Shown here: positions 37,017 through 44,960 of the stretch, in pieces
Layout: the number at the start of each line of letters is the position of its first letter
Position numbering within the stretch: position 1 is the stretch's first letter
NCBI RefSeq assembly: GCF_023073355.1
Contig: NZ_JADPJI010000011.1
Span: 238,056-302,055 of the forward strand
Length of the DNA stretch: 64,000 nt
Direction: 5' to 3'
DNA from: Bradyrhizobium sp. 199
GTDB lineage: Bacteria > Pseudomonadota > Alphaproteobacteria > Rhizobiales > Xanthobacteraceae
Made by a program: the position numbers and the translations under genes
The notes under the pieces: generated by a model
The model's input: only the letters and a program-made list of their open reading frames with translations
Databases searched by the model: none
Told to the model about the DNA's origin: nothing

Positions 37017-38204
37017 ATGGCAATAGACCAGCATCCCGAGGTTGCCGCCGTGAACGACATGCAATGGACCCCGATCGGCTCGGAACCCCTACCGCCGCCG
37101 CTGCCGCCCATCGGGGTCGACTTCACCGGAAACCGCTCCGAATTCCGCAAATTGGTCACGAAGGGTGCCATGCTGGAGCTGGTCACCTTCGGCTTCTACC
37201 GATTCTGGCTCGTCACCGACATTCGCCGTCATCTGTGGGCGAACACCGCGGTCGATGGCGATGCCGCCGAATATACCGGCCGGGCCAAGGAGCTGTTGGT
37301 CGGCTTCCTGTTCGCGCTCGCGATCCTGGTGCCGATCTATCTCGGCTATTTCCTGATCGGCATCGAGTTCGAGCGCTGGCAGGGCTTTGCCTCGGTACCG
37401 CTGTTCATCGGCTTCTACGCCTTCGGCCAGTTCGCGATTTTTCGCGCGCGGCGCTATCGGCTGACGCGTACGGTCTGGCGCGGCGTGCGGTTCTGGATGG
37501 ATGGCTCCGGCTGGGCCTATGCGTTCCGCGCCATGGCGTGGGGCCTGCTCGTGTTCCTGACGCTCGGCCTGGCGTTGCCGTGGCGCGAGGCCGCGCTCGA
37601 ACGCTACAAGATGCAGCACACCCATTACGGCGATCTCCGCGGCGATTTCGAAGGCGACGGCTGGACCTTCTTCAAGCGCGCCTGGTGGCTCTGGCTGCTC
37701 AGCCCGATCGCGCTGGTGATCTTCCCGCTCGCGCCGTTCTTCTACGCCGAATTCAAAGCCCGCGAGTGGCGCTGGTGGCTCGACGGCATCCGCATTGGCC
37801 GCGTCAGCCTGTCCTCGGATTTGCCGCATAACGCGTTCTATGGCCTGTATTGGAAGGTGATCGGCTGGTGGACGCTGCTGTCCATGGCTTTCTCCGCCTA
37901 TCTCGGCGGCGGCGCCTTGCTCGTCGTCGCGCTGAGTGGCGTTCCGGCCGATCAGGTGTTCGGCTCCGACAATGCCGCCCAGAGCATCCCGATGGTGGTG
38001 ATGATGGTGATCGGCTATTTCGCCCTGGCGCTCGCGATCAACATCGTCATGCGGGTCTATCTCCAGCGCGATCTCTGGGCCAAGGTGCTGGAAACCGTCG
38101 AGGTGCACAACATCGCGGCCGCCGCGGATGTGCGGGGCAGCGGCCAGCTTGCCAGCGCGCTCGGCGAAGGTTTTGCCGACGGACTCGATGTCGCGGGGTT
38201 CTGA
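37017..38204 (+). CDS. DUF898 (YjgN family) membrane protein
   Basis: A protein of 395 residues from ATG 37017 (GTG 37050, with GAGG nearby, is a plausible alternative start). It matches the YjgN/DUF898 layout: GVDFTGNRSEFRKLVTKGAM, ELVTFGFYRFWLVTDIRRHL, six hydrophobic segments, and two repeats of the pattern Tyr-Arg-x-x-Arg with WRGVRFWMDG and YKMQHTHYGDLRGDFEG. Inner-membrane, function unknown. The next gene, an M48 peptidase, starts three bases after its stop, a pairing seen in many genomes. Confidence 0.9.
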   Translation: MAIDQHPEVAAVNDMQWTPIGSEPLPPPLPPIGVDFTGNRSEFRKLVTKGAMLELVTFGFYRFWLVTDIRRHLWANTAVDGDAAEYTGRAKELLVGFLFALAILVPIYLGYFLIGIEFERWQGFASVPLFIGFYAFGQFAIFRARRYRLTRTVWRGVRFWMDGSGWAYAFRAMAWGLLVFLTLGLALPWREAALERYKMQHTHYGDLRGDFEGDGWTFFKRAWWLWLLSPIALVIFPLAPFFYAEFKAREWRWWLDGIRIGRVSLSSDLPHNAFYGLYWKVIGWWTLLSMAFSAYLGGGALLVVALSGVPADQVFGSDNAAQSIPMVVMMVIGYFALALAINIVMRVYLQRDLWAKVLETVEVHNIAAAADVRGSGQLASALGEGFADGLDVAGF

Positions 38205-38207
38205 GCT

Positions 38208-39320
38208 GTGAGTGAGTTGTCCACCGGGGCCTCGGCGCAGTCCGTCAAGCCGACCATCTTCTTCGACGGTGTGTCGAGCCGCAGGCGTCAGGTGATGCTG
38301 ACGCTCGGTGAGGCGCTCGAGATCGTCGAAGAGGGCGGAACGCCCGTGCGCTGGGCGTACGCCGACATCCGCCGCGCCGACAGCCCGGCCGGGATTTTGC
38401 GCCTGGCCTCCACCTCCGCGCCGCCGCTCGCACGGCTCGAAATTCGCGACGCTGCGCTCGCGGCAGATGTGATTGCCCGCTGCATGCGTCTTGACGAGCA
38501 TCAGACCTCGCGGCGCGGTGTTGCCAAAATTGTCGGCTGGTCGGTGGCTGCCGCCGTCTCCATCGTCTGCGTCGTCCTGTTCGGCGTGCCGCTCGCCGCC
38601 GACCGTCTCGCGCCGCTGGTGCCGAAGCCCGTCGAACGGCGCATCGGCGATGCGGCCGAAGTCCAGATCAAGACGATCTTCGGCCGCAACGTCTGCGAAG
38701 ACCCGGCGGGCAAGGCCGCCTTCACAAAGCTCGTCAACCGCCTGCGCGATGCCGCAGGTCTCGACGATGATTCCATGACGGCAGGCGTGCTGCCGACGGC
38801 GGTGCCGAATGCCTTTGCATTGCCCGGCGGCAAGGTGTTCGTGCTCAAGGGCCTGCTCGACAAGGCCGAAAGCCCCGACGAACTCGCCGGCATCCTCGCG
38901 CACGAACTCGGCCATCTCAAACATCACGACAATATGCGCGGGCTGATTTACAACGGCGGCACCTCGTTCCTGATCGGCCTGTTGTTCGGCGACGTCACCG
39001 GCTCGAGCGCGGTGATCTTCGCCTCGCGCAGCCTGGTCGAGGCCTCCTATTCGCGCGAGGCCGAGACCGCCGCCGATACGTTCGCGATCGAGATCATGCA
39101 CAAGCTCGGCCGTTCGCCGAAGCCCGCGGCCGAGCTGATGTTCCGCATCACCGGCAAGGAACGCGGCAACACGCTCACGACGATCCTCGCCAGCCACCCC
39201 CTGACCGAGGACCGTCTCGCCCGCATGACCAGGGAAGATCGACCCATCAGCGGCCCGCCGCTATTGACCGACAACGAGTGGCAGGCGCTGAAGGGGGTCT
39301 GCGGCAGCGGGAAGGTTTGA
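38208..39320 (+). CDS. M48 family membrane metallopeptidase
   Basis: A 370-residue protein starting with GTG three bases after the DUF898 stop. An N-terminal soluble part is followed by a membrane helix near residues 105-125 (WSVAAAVSIVCVVLFGVPLA) and then an M48 peptidase domain. The zinc motif is ILAHELGHLKHHDN near residues 229-242, and the third ligand Glu is in YSREAETAADTFAIE near residue 282. RITGKERGNTLTTILASHPL followed by TEDRLARM is the usual C-terminal part. Likely a periplasmic-face protease in outer- or inner-membrane quality control. Confidence 0.92.
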   Translation: MSELSTGASAQSVKPTIFFDGVSSRRRQVMLTLGEALEIVEEGGTPVRWAYADIRRADSPAGILRLASTSAPPLARLEIRDAALAADVIARCMRLDEHQTSRRGVAKIVGWSVAAAVSIVCVVLFGVPLAADRLAPLVPKPVERRIGDAAEVQIKTIFGRNVCEDPAGKAAFTKLVNRLRDAAGLDDDSMTAGVLPTAVPNAFALPGGKVFVLKGLLDKAESPDELAGILAHELGHLKHHDNMRGLIYNGGTSFLIGLLFGDVTGSSAVIFASRSLVEASYSREAETAADTFAIEIMHKLGRSPKPAAELMFRITGKERGNTLTTILASHPLTEDRLARMTREDRPISGPPLLTDNEWQALKGVCGSGKV

Positions 39321-39403
39321 GCGGCCCGCAGGCAGCTTGTCGCGGGAGGAACGATCTGGTCGGACGAAGTTATTCTTCCGACGCAGAGATATGGAAGTTC
39401 CGC

Positions 39404-39896
39404 ATGAACTACGGCCGCTTTGCCGCGATGATCGCCGCTTCTACGATAATCATGTTCGGGCTGATGTACCTCAACACATTCGCCCTGGACCACGTCTGGT
39501 ACAGCCAGACCCGAACCTGGATGGCGCTACTGATGGGTGCGGTCATGGCCGCCGTGATGCTGAGCTTCATGTGGGGCATGTACCGGAACCGCACAGTGAA
39601 TATTGCCATTCTGGCGGCCAGCGCCGTGGTGTTTGCGGTTTTCGCTCTGGCTCGTTCACAGTCAGCAGACCGTGTCCGACGTCGCTTATATGGAGGCGAT
39701 GATCCCGCATCATTCGATCGCGGTGCTGACGAGCGAGCGCGCACACATCCGCGATGCCCGCGTCCGCAAGCTCGCTGACGGCATCATCGAGACGCAGCTG
39801 CGGGAGATCGGCGAGATGGAACGTCTGATCGCCGACCTGAAACACAATCCGCCGCCGGCCGATGTAAAGGACCTGCCGGCGAGACCGCCAACCTGA
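39404..39896 (+). pseudogene. DUF305 family protein interrupted by a one-base frameshift
   Basis: The gene starts at 39404 with MNYGRFAAMIAAS, has three membrane helices (IIMFGLMYLNTF, WMALLMGAVMAAVMLSFMWG, NIAILAASAVVFA), then changes frame at about 39636-39640. The rest (SLWLVHSQQTVSDVAYMEAM, IPHHSIAVLTSERAHI, RKLADGIIETQLREIGEME) is in the next frame and ends at 39896. Removing one G from GCGG at 39636-39638 restores VVFAFSLWLVHSQQTV, which reads as a normal DUF305 protein. DUF305 proteins are ferritin-like and have been linked to metal or copper handling. The break could be a true mutation, a sequencing error or, less likely, a slippage site. Confidence 0.85.
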
Positions 39897-39899
39897 GGG

Positions 39900-40112
39900 T
39901 TACTTCGCCGGCGCAGCCGGCGGGTTCGACCCGGTCGTGACGCTCGGTGCGTTGTTCGGACTGGTCGAGGTCGCCTGAGGCCCGACCTCGCGCCCATTAT
40001 AGAAGAAGACGGCGGCGACTACTGCGATCACGAAGATCGCGCCGATCGCCCAGCCGACCGGGCTGTTGCGGCGTGCTCTGTCGGCCCTGCGGTCGTCATT
40101 CTGATAGGTCAT
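39900..40112 (-). CDS. Small single-pass membrane protein
   Basis: A 70-residue protein: a charged N-terminus (MTYQNDDRRADRARRNSPVG), one membrane helix (WAIGAIFVIAVVAAVFFYNG) and a Pro/Ser/Thr-rich periplasmic tail. ATG 40112 is chosen because GGAG lies seven bases upstream; an in-frame ATG at 40124 has no site. No assigned role. It converges with the DUF305 gene, with stop codons three bases apart. Confidence 0.7.
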   Translation of the reverse strand: MTYQNDDRRADRARRNSPVGWAIGAIFVIAVVAAVFFYNGREVGPQATSTSPNNAPSVTTGSNPPAAPAK

Positions 40113-40191
40113 CGTGTTCTCCATCGTAAAGCAGGAGAACCTCGCGCGATCGAAGCCGTTCCTAACTTGCGGTGCAGCGACCGCGCGGTCC

Positions 40192-40821
40192 CTACCGCGT
40201 TCCGTAGGCGCGGTCGCCGGCGTCGCCAAGGCCCGGGAGAATAAAACCGTTCTCATCGAGGCCCTCGTCCACCGCCGCGGTCCAGATCGGCACGTCCGGA
40301 TGCAAGCCGCGCAGCCGCTCCAGCCCTTCCGGAGCGGCGATCAGGCAGGCGAGGCGGATGTCCCTGGCGCCGCGTTCCTTCAGCCGGTCGATTGCGGCGA
40401 CGGTCGTGTTCGCGGTTGCGACCACCGGGGTCACCACGATCGCGAGGCGCTCGCTGAGATCGGACGGCGATTTGAAGAAGTATTCGACCGCCGCAAAGCT
40501 GTGCGGCTCGCGGTAGAGCCCGATATGGGCAACGCGCGCAGTCGGCACCAGATCCATCATGCCGTCGACGAAGGTGGTGCCGGCGCGCAGCATCGGCACG
40601 AACACCAGCTTCTTGCCGGCGATCTTGGCCGAGTGCATCGTCGCCAGCGGCGTCTCGATGACGATGTCCGCGAGCGGCAGGTCGCGCGTCACCTCGTAGC
40701 ACAAGAGCATGCCGATCTCCTTGATCAGCTCCCTGAACGATTTGGTCGAGATGGACTTGTCCCGAACCAGCGTCAGCTTGTGCTGCACCAGCGGATGATC
40801 GACGATCGTGACGCCTTCCAT
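40192..40821 (-). CDS. upp: Uracil phosphoribosyltransferase-like protein (URC locus)
   Basis: A 209-residue UPRT-type protein that should convert uracil and PRPP to UMP. Conserved are MEGVTIVDHPLVQHKLTLVR, FVPMLRAGTTFVDGMMDLVP, YREPHSFAAVEYFFKSP and the uracil-binding C-terminus IWTAAVDEGLDENGFILPGL followed by GDAGDRAYGTR. However, the PRPP loop, DPMLATGGS in E. coli, reads TPVVATANTT here at about residues 128-138, losing the Asp and the Gly-Gly. It is the third gene after URC1 and URC4, from which a family-D half repeat separates it by about 100 bases. In yeast the URC6 step is a UPRT, so this gene probably serves uracil catabolism rather than, or as well as, salvage. Confidence 0.9.
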   Translation of the reverse strand: MEGVTIVDHPLVQHKLTLVRDKSISTKSFRELIKEIGMLLCYEVTRDLPLADIVIETPLATMHSAKIAGKKLVFVPMLRAGTTFVDGMMDLVPTARVAHIGLYREPHSFAAVEYFFKSPSDLSERLAIVVTPVVATANTTVAAIDRLKERGARDIRLACLIAAPEGLERLRGLHPDVPIWTAAVDEGLDENGFILPGLGDAGDRAYGTR

Positions 40822-40841
40822 GATGGATGCTCTCGCTTTTT

Positions 40842-40902
40842 CCCTTCTCCCCTTGTGGGAGAAGGTGGCGCGAAGCGCCGGATGAGGGGTCTGTTTCCGC
40901 GA
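40842..40902. repeat. Family-D repeat, left half only
   Basis: CCTTCTCCCCTTGTGGGAGA followed by GGTGGCGCGAAGCGCCGGATGAGGGGTCTG matches the first half of the element at 23583. The right half is absent. It lies inside the likely URC transcript between the URC4 and upp genes. Confidence 0.8.
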
Positions 40903-40920
40903 ACTCAAACGATTTGGCTA

Positions 40921-42159
40921 TTAAAACACCGTACCGTCGCTGATCACCCTGAGCGGCGGTGAACCGTCGGGACGGCGCGCGAAGGCGATGGCGCGGCCGG
41001 CGGCCCAGGTGCCACCTTCGAGGATACTGGCGAGCGGCAATGTCTCGCGCGTGCGGCCGAGTTTGGCGCGAACGAGTTCAGCCAGCCGGTCGAGCAGCGC
41101 AACCGTCAGCGCGCGCCATTCTACGACGAGCAGCGAATCCACCGCATGCGCGCGCTCGGCGTCCGCAGCGTCGCGCAGGCGCAGCACCTCGTGATCGACG
41201 AACAGGCCGCCATTGCGGTATTCGGCAAGCCCGGTGAGCCCGTCGATGTCGGTAACGACGAAGCCGGCGCGCTGCAGCGGCTCGATCAGCGAATAGCTCA
41301 GCCATTGCGACAGCTTGTGTAGGGGCACGAGGCCTGCAGTTCCGTCATCCGCGTTGATCGCAGGATGGTGCCAGCAATCACCGAGCGGAACACCGGCCAG
41401 TTCGAGTCGCGACGGCCAGATCGGTCCGAGCTGGTTCAGTACCGCCGACAATATGGCGGGCGCAGCGACAGCGCCGCCAACGGCCTGCGCTGCGATGTGA
41501 TCGAACAGCCCGCCCGGCTGCGGCGTGTCGTGCAGACCAAAGACGTCCGCGCGCTCCGTCACCAGCCGGCCCAGGCGCCGCAACAGATCGGTTCGTCCGT
41601 CGAGCCCGAGCAGCGGATTGGCCGCACTCACCTGAAATGCCGTCGTAAGCGCGGCGAGCGGCAGTTGAGCGAGCACGTCTGCATCCGCCCTCAAGGGCGA
41701 GCCGGCATCCCGCGAAAAAAGTCCGTTCGCGAACATGTCGAGGCTTGCGATCGCGAGCCCCTCGGACCGGCCAATGCTTTCTCCTGTCACCGCATCACGA
41801 TATCGCCACGCCGCGCCCGCGCCGGCATCGAGCAGCACGCTGACGATCGCGAGGTCGAACTCGGCCCGCGCACGTGCCGCGCGATCCGGCCACGCGGCCA
41901 CATTCGCAAGGCCGGCCCAGCGGTCGATGCCGCCAGTCACAAAGTGCCGCCATCGTGCGTGGAAGGGAATGTCGAGCGCCGGATAGGCCTTGCGCGTGAC
42001 CGCGAGCACGGCCTCCGCGACACCATCCATGCGGTCGAGATCAACAGTGAAATGGCTCAAGCCGCCGGCAAGGCCGATATCGAGCATCTCGCCGGCCCGC
42101 GCGCGAACCGCTGCTGCGGTCAGCAGCGCGCGCGCCTGTCGTTCCAAAGCCTCCGCCAT
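40921..42159 (-). CDS. urc4: URC4/Urg3 family protein (DUF1688)
   Basis: A 412-residue DUF1688 protein starting MAEALERQARALLTAAAVRA. Family features are GGLSHFTVDLDRMDGVAEAV, YPALDIPFHARWRHFVTGGI, FDLAIVSVLLDAGAGAAWRY, IGRSEGLAIASLDMFANGLF and VPLHKLSQWLSYSLIEPL. DUF1688 proteins are known from yeast and some bacteria as URC4, which is required for growth on uracil as nitrogen source, but the reaction is not established. The gene starts seven bases after the URC1 stop. The pairing with URC1 and a UPRT is the signature of the URC pathway. Confidence 0.92.
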   Translation of the reverse strand: MAEALERQARALLTAAAVRARAGEMLDIGLAGGLSHFTVDLDRMDGVAEAVLAVTRKAYPALDIPFHARWRHFVTGGIDRWAGLANVAAWPDRAARARAEFDLAIVSVLLDAGAGAAWRYRDAVTGESIGRSEGLAIASLDMFANGLFSRDAGSPLRADADVLAQLPLAALTTAFQVSAANPLLGLDGRTDLLRRLGRLVTERADVFGLHDTPQPGGLFDHIAAQAVGGAVAAPAILSAVLNQLGPIWPSRLELAGVPLGDCWHHPAINADDGTAGLVPLHKLSQWLSYSLIEPLQRAGFVVTDIDGLTGLAEYRNGGLFVDHEVLRLRDAADAERAHAVDSLLVVEWRALTVALLDRLAELVRAKLGRTRETLPLASILEGGTWAAGRAIAFARRPDGSPPLRVISDGTVF

Positions 42160-42166
42160 CACGCGA

Positions 42167-43423
42167 TCAGTATTTTTCCAGCGAGCGGCCGACCACGCCG
42201 TCCACGTTCTTCTCCGGCGCGATGTCGGTCGAGTAATAGCCGGCGGCCTTCTTGGCGGCGATCTCGACATAGGCGTCGGCCGGAATCAGCTCCGGCGGGA
42301 TCGGCACGCGCTCGACGATGTCGATGCCCTGCGAGGTCAGCGCGTCATGTTTCATGTCGCTCATCGAGAGGAAGCGGTCGATCCGCTTCAAGCCGAGCCA
42401 GTGGATCGTGTCCGGCATCAATTGCTGGAAGCGCGCATCCTGCACGCCGGCGACGCATTCCGTACGCTCGAAATAGGCCGCGGCCGCATCGCCGTCCTCC
42501 TGGCGCTTGCGCGCATTGTAGACCAGGAATTTGGTGACTTCACCGAGCGCGCGGCCTTCCTTGCGGTTGTAGACGACGAGCCCGAGCCCGCCCTCCTGCG
42601 CGCCCCGCGCGGATTCCTCGATGCCGTGGATCAGATAGGGCCGGCAGGTGCAGATGTCGGAGCCGAACACGTCGGAGCCGTTGCACTCATCATGCACCCG
42701 GCAGGTGATCCTGGTGCGATGATCAGGCAGTTTTGTCACGTCGCCGAACATGTAGACCGTGGTGCCGCCGATCGGCGGCAGGAACACCTTCATGTCCGGC
42801 CGGGTCACGAGCTCAGGGAACATGCCGGCGGTCTGCTCGAACAGCGTGCGCCGCAGCTCGGTCTCACCGGTGCCGAAGCGCACCGCAAGGCCCGGCAGGT
42901 ACCAGACCGGATCGATCGCGATCTTGACCACGGAGACGCTGCCATTGGCATGCACGACCTCGCCGTCGGCGCGCAGCCGTTTTGCCGCCAGCGCCTCGCG
43001 GATCTCCGGCAGATCGAGCCGCGCCCGCGTCACCGCGATGCTCGGCCGGATGTCGACACCCTCCGCAATGTCCTTGCCGAAATTCTCGGCGACGAGATGT
43101 CCCCACGGATCGAGTGCGACGATCTTTGCCGGATCCTGCCACTGCTCGAACGGGCCGATGGTGGCGGCCGGAAACGTGTTGGTGAGGTCGGGCCGCCGGA
43201 TCGGATCGAGCGCGCCGGCGGACACGGCGAGCGCGCGGTACATCGCATAGGACCCGCCATGGCTGCCGATCACGTTGCGATCCCCGGCGCGCGACACCGT
43301 TCCGATGATCGGCCCCCGCGCGCGCGCGTCCTCAGCGCCCCAGTGGATCGGGAAGGCGGCCTTGCCGCCCGGCTCCGGATGCGAGGTCAGGCGGATGTGG
43401 TCGGTACGGTTCGCGCGGCTCAT
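42167..43423 (-). CDS. urc1: URC1: GTP cyclohydrolase II-like enzyme of uracil catabolism
   Basis: A 418-residue protein starting MSRANRTDHIRLTSHPEPGG with AGGAG ten bases upstream; longer in-frame starts are not supported. Residues 200-400 have the GTP cyclohydrolase II fold with the zinc cysteines in CRVHDECNGSDVFGSDICTC (C-x10-C-x-C) and the catalytic region VVYNRKEGRALGE. The T-N-N-P-x-K guanine-pocket motif of RibA is replaced by SMSDMKH (FLSMSDMKHDALTSQGIDIV), and there is an extra N-terminal domain of about 200 residues with no RibA match. In yeast URC1 is needed for uracil degradation and is thought to open the pyrimidine ring of a uridine derivative. It is first in the operon with URC4 and upp. 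Confidence 0.92.
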   Translation of the reverse strand: MSRANRTDHIRLTSHPEPGGKAAFPIHWGAEDARARGPIIGTVSRAGDRNVIGSHGGSYAMYRALAVSAGALDPIRRPDLTNTFPAATIGPFEQWQDPAKIVALDPWGHLVAENFGKDIAEGVDIRPSIAVTRARLDLPEIREALAAKRLRADGEVVHANGSVSVVKIAIDPVWYLPGLAVRFGTGETELRRTLFEQTAGMFPELVTRPDMKVFLPPIGGTTVYMFGDVTKLPDHRTRITCRVHDECNGSDVFGSDICTCRPYLIHGIEESARGAQEGGLGLVVYNRKEGRALGEVTKFLVYNARKRQEDGDAAAAYFERTECVAGVQDARFQQLMPDTIHWLGLKRIDRFLSMSDMKHDALTSQGIDIVERVPIPPELIPADAYVEIAAKKAAGYYSTDIAPEKNVDGVVGRSLEKY

Positions 43424-43435
43424 GACCAAACTCCT

Positions 43436-43472
43436 AAAAAGCCAACGGCCCGCCGCTCGGACGGGCCTTGGC
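43436..43472 (-). terminator. Intrinsic terminator in the URC1 leader (candidate attenuator)
   Basis: Read on the minus strand, GCCAAGGCCCG pairs with CGGGCCGTTGGC (11 pairs, one bulged G) and is followed at once by TTTTTA. The T-run ends 12 bases before the URC1 ATG, with the AGGAG site just after it. No gene lies upstream on this strand for this terminator to serve (the divergent neighbour starts at 43734), so it probably ends a short leader RNA. A second perfect stem (GCCGGT-CTGC-ACCGGC) sits at 43484-43499, ahead of it. Confidence 0.8.
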
Positions 43473-43520
43473 TCGGTCGCGTTGCCGGTGCAGACCGGCG
43501 ACGCAAGCTCAATCCAACAT

Positions 43521-43547
43521 ATTGTAGCGGCGGCTGACGACAGACAA
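43521..43547 (-). promoter_or_regulatory. Candidate sigma-70 promoter of the URC operon
   Basis: On the minus strand TTGTCT (43547-43542) and TACAAT (43526-43521) are 15 bases apart, slightly short. A start near 43513 would give a leader of about 90 bases containing both hairpins. Offered as a candidate only. Confidence 0.35.
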
Positions 43548-43733
43548 GTTAATCGTGCGGGGCGACCCAAAGGCCCATTTCCGACGTCGTCCCGACGCCA
43601 GAACGCTCCCTATATCTATGTAACTGTTCGAGTTTTTTGAAGGGGTCGGCGCCTCCGCCATACTAACAGGTGACTGGATAAAACCTGATTATTCGGACAT
43701 ATCGACCGGATCGGCTCTGCCCCGGAGACTCCC

Positions 43734-44858
43734 ATGCCCGCCAGCTACATCGACCCCCGCAACGGACAGCTCTATTCCCTTGACCAGCCGCGCTGGTGCT
43801 CGGACGAGCGCACGCCGCTGCTGGTGACGCCCGGGGCCGGCATCTCGCGCGAGGACGTTGACGGCCGGACGCGCTCGCTCTGGCGCTACCGGGCGGCGCT
43901 GCCGGTCGAGATCGCAAATCCGATCACGCTCGGCGAGGGCTGCACGCCGCTGGTCCAGCAGGACTGGGGCGAGCTGCGGCCGTTGTTCAAGCTCGAATGG
44001 TTCAACCCGACCGGCAGTTTCAAGGATCGCGGCTCCGCCGTGATGCTGTCCTTTCTGCGCCAGATCGGCATCTCAGCCATTCTGGAGGACTCGTCGGGCA
44101 ATGGCGGCTCGTCGATGGCGGGGCTGGGTGCCGCCGGCGGCATGCGCGTGAAGATCCTTGCGCCAGCCTCGACCTCGCGGGCCAAGATCGCGCAGGTGCG
44201 TGCCTATGGCGCCGCGGTGCAGCTTGTCGAAGGCCCGCGCGAGGAGTCGGAAGCCGAGGCCATCCGTCAGTCGAGCCAGACCTTTTATGCCAGCCACAAT
44301 TGGCAGCCGTTCTTTCTGGAAGGCACCAAGTCGCTCGCCTATGAGATCTGGGAGGACCTCGGCTTCCGCGCGCCCGACAACGTCATCGTTCCCGTCGGCG
44401 CCGGCAGCAGTCTCTTGGGCTGCGCCTTCGGCTTCCGCGAGCTGCTCAAGGCCGGACAGATCACAAAGCTGCCGCGCCTGTTCGCGGCGCAGCCACAAAA
44501 TTGCTCGCCGATCGATGCCAGCTTCAAGGCGGGTGTCGACACGCCCGTCACGCGCGAGGTCAGCAAGACCGTCGCCGAAGGCACGGCCATCAAGAATCCG
44601 CTGCGCTTGCGCGAGATCATCGCCGCCTTGCGCGAGAGCGGCGGCGGCACGGTTGCGCTCACCGAGGAGGAGATCGTCGCTGCGCTGCGCCGTCTCGCGC
44701 GCCAGGGCCTGTTCGCGGAGCCGACCAGCGCCAGCGCGGCCGCGGCGCTCGACAAACTCTCCGCGGCTGGTGCGATCAAGCCAAACGAAACCACTGTCGC
44801 CGTCCTCACCGGCACCGGGCTGAAAGCCGCGACCACCGTCGCCGATCTGGTGCAGTAG
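43734..44858 (+). CDS. Threonine synthase-like PLP-dependent enzyme
   Basis: A 374-residue fold-type II PLP enzyme. The PLP lysine is in FNPTGSFKDRGSAVML near residue 98, DSSGNGGSSMAGLGAAGG binds the phosphate-side substrate, VPVGAGSSLLG binds the PLP phosphate, and GLFAEPTSASAAAAL plus VLTGTGLKAAT end the domain. The N-terminus (YIDPRNGQLYSLDQPRWCSD) carries the short pre-domain of threonine synthases. It may make threonine from O-phosphohomoserine or act as a dehydratase or beta-replacement enzyme. It is divergent from the URC operon; a shared role is possible but not shown. Confidence 0.88.
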   Translation: MPASYIDPRNGQLYSLDQPRWCSDERTPLLVTPGAGISREDVDGRTRSLWRYRAALPVEIANPITLGEGCTPLVQQDWGELRPLFKLEWFNPTGSFKDRGSAVMLSFLRQIGISAILEDSSGNGGSSMAGLGAAGGMRVKILAPASTSRAKIAQVRAYGAAVQLVEGPREESEAEAIRQSSQTFYASHNWQPFFLEGTKSLAYEIWEDLGFRAPDNVIVPVGAGSSLLGCAFGFRELLKAGQITKLPRLFAAQPQNCSPIDASFKAGVDTPVTREVSKTVAEGTAIKNPLRLREIIAALRESGGGTVALTEEEIVAALRRLARQGLFAEPTSASAAAALDKLSAAGAIKPNETTVAVLTGTGLKAATTVADLVQ

Positions 44859-44960
44859 GACCTTGGAATACGTGTGCCGTCGCCGTCGTGAGCCGGCGTT
44901 GAACCTTTGGCCTCCGTCGTCAGCCTCATGAAAACTGACATCGAGCGAAGGGAGAGTTCC

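Noticed and set aside
37089..39197. A 702-codon open frame antisense to DUF898 and M48 genes
   Set aside because: It is the antisense of two genes with clear motifs (HELGH and the DUF898 core) and has a typical shadow composition of Arg, His, Gln and Asp.
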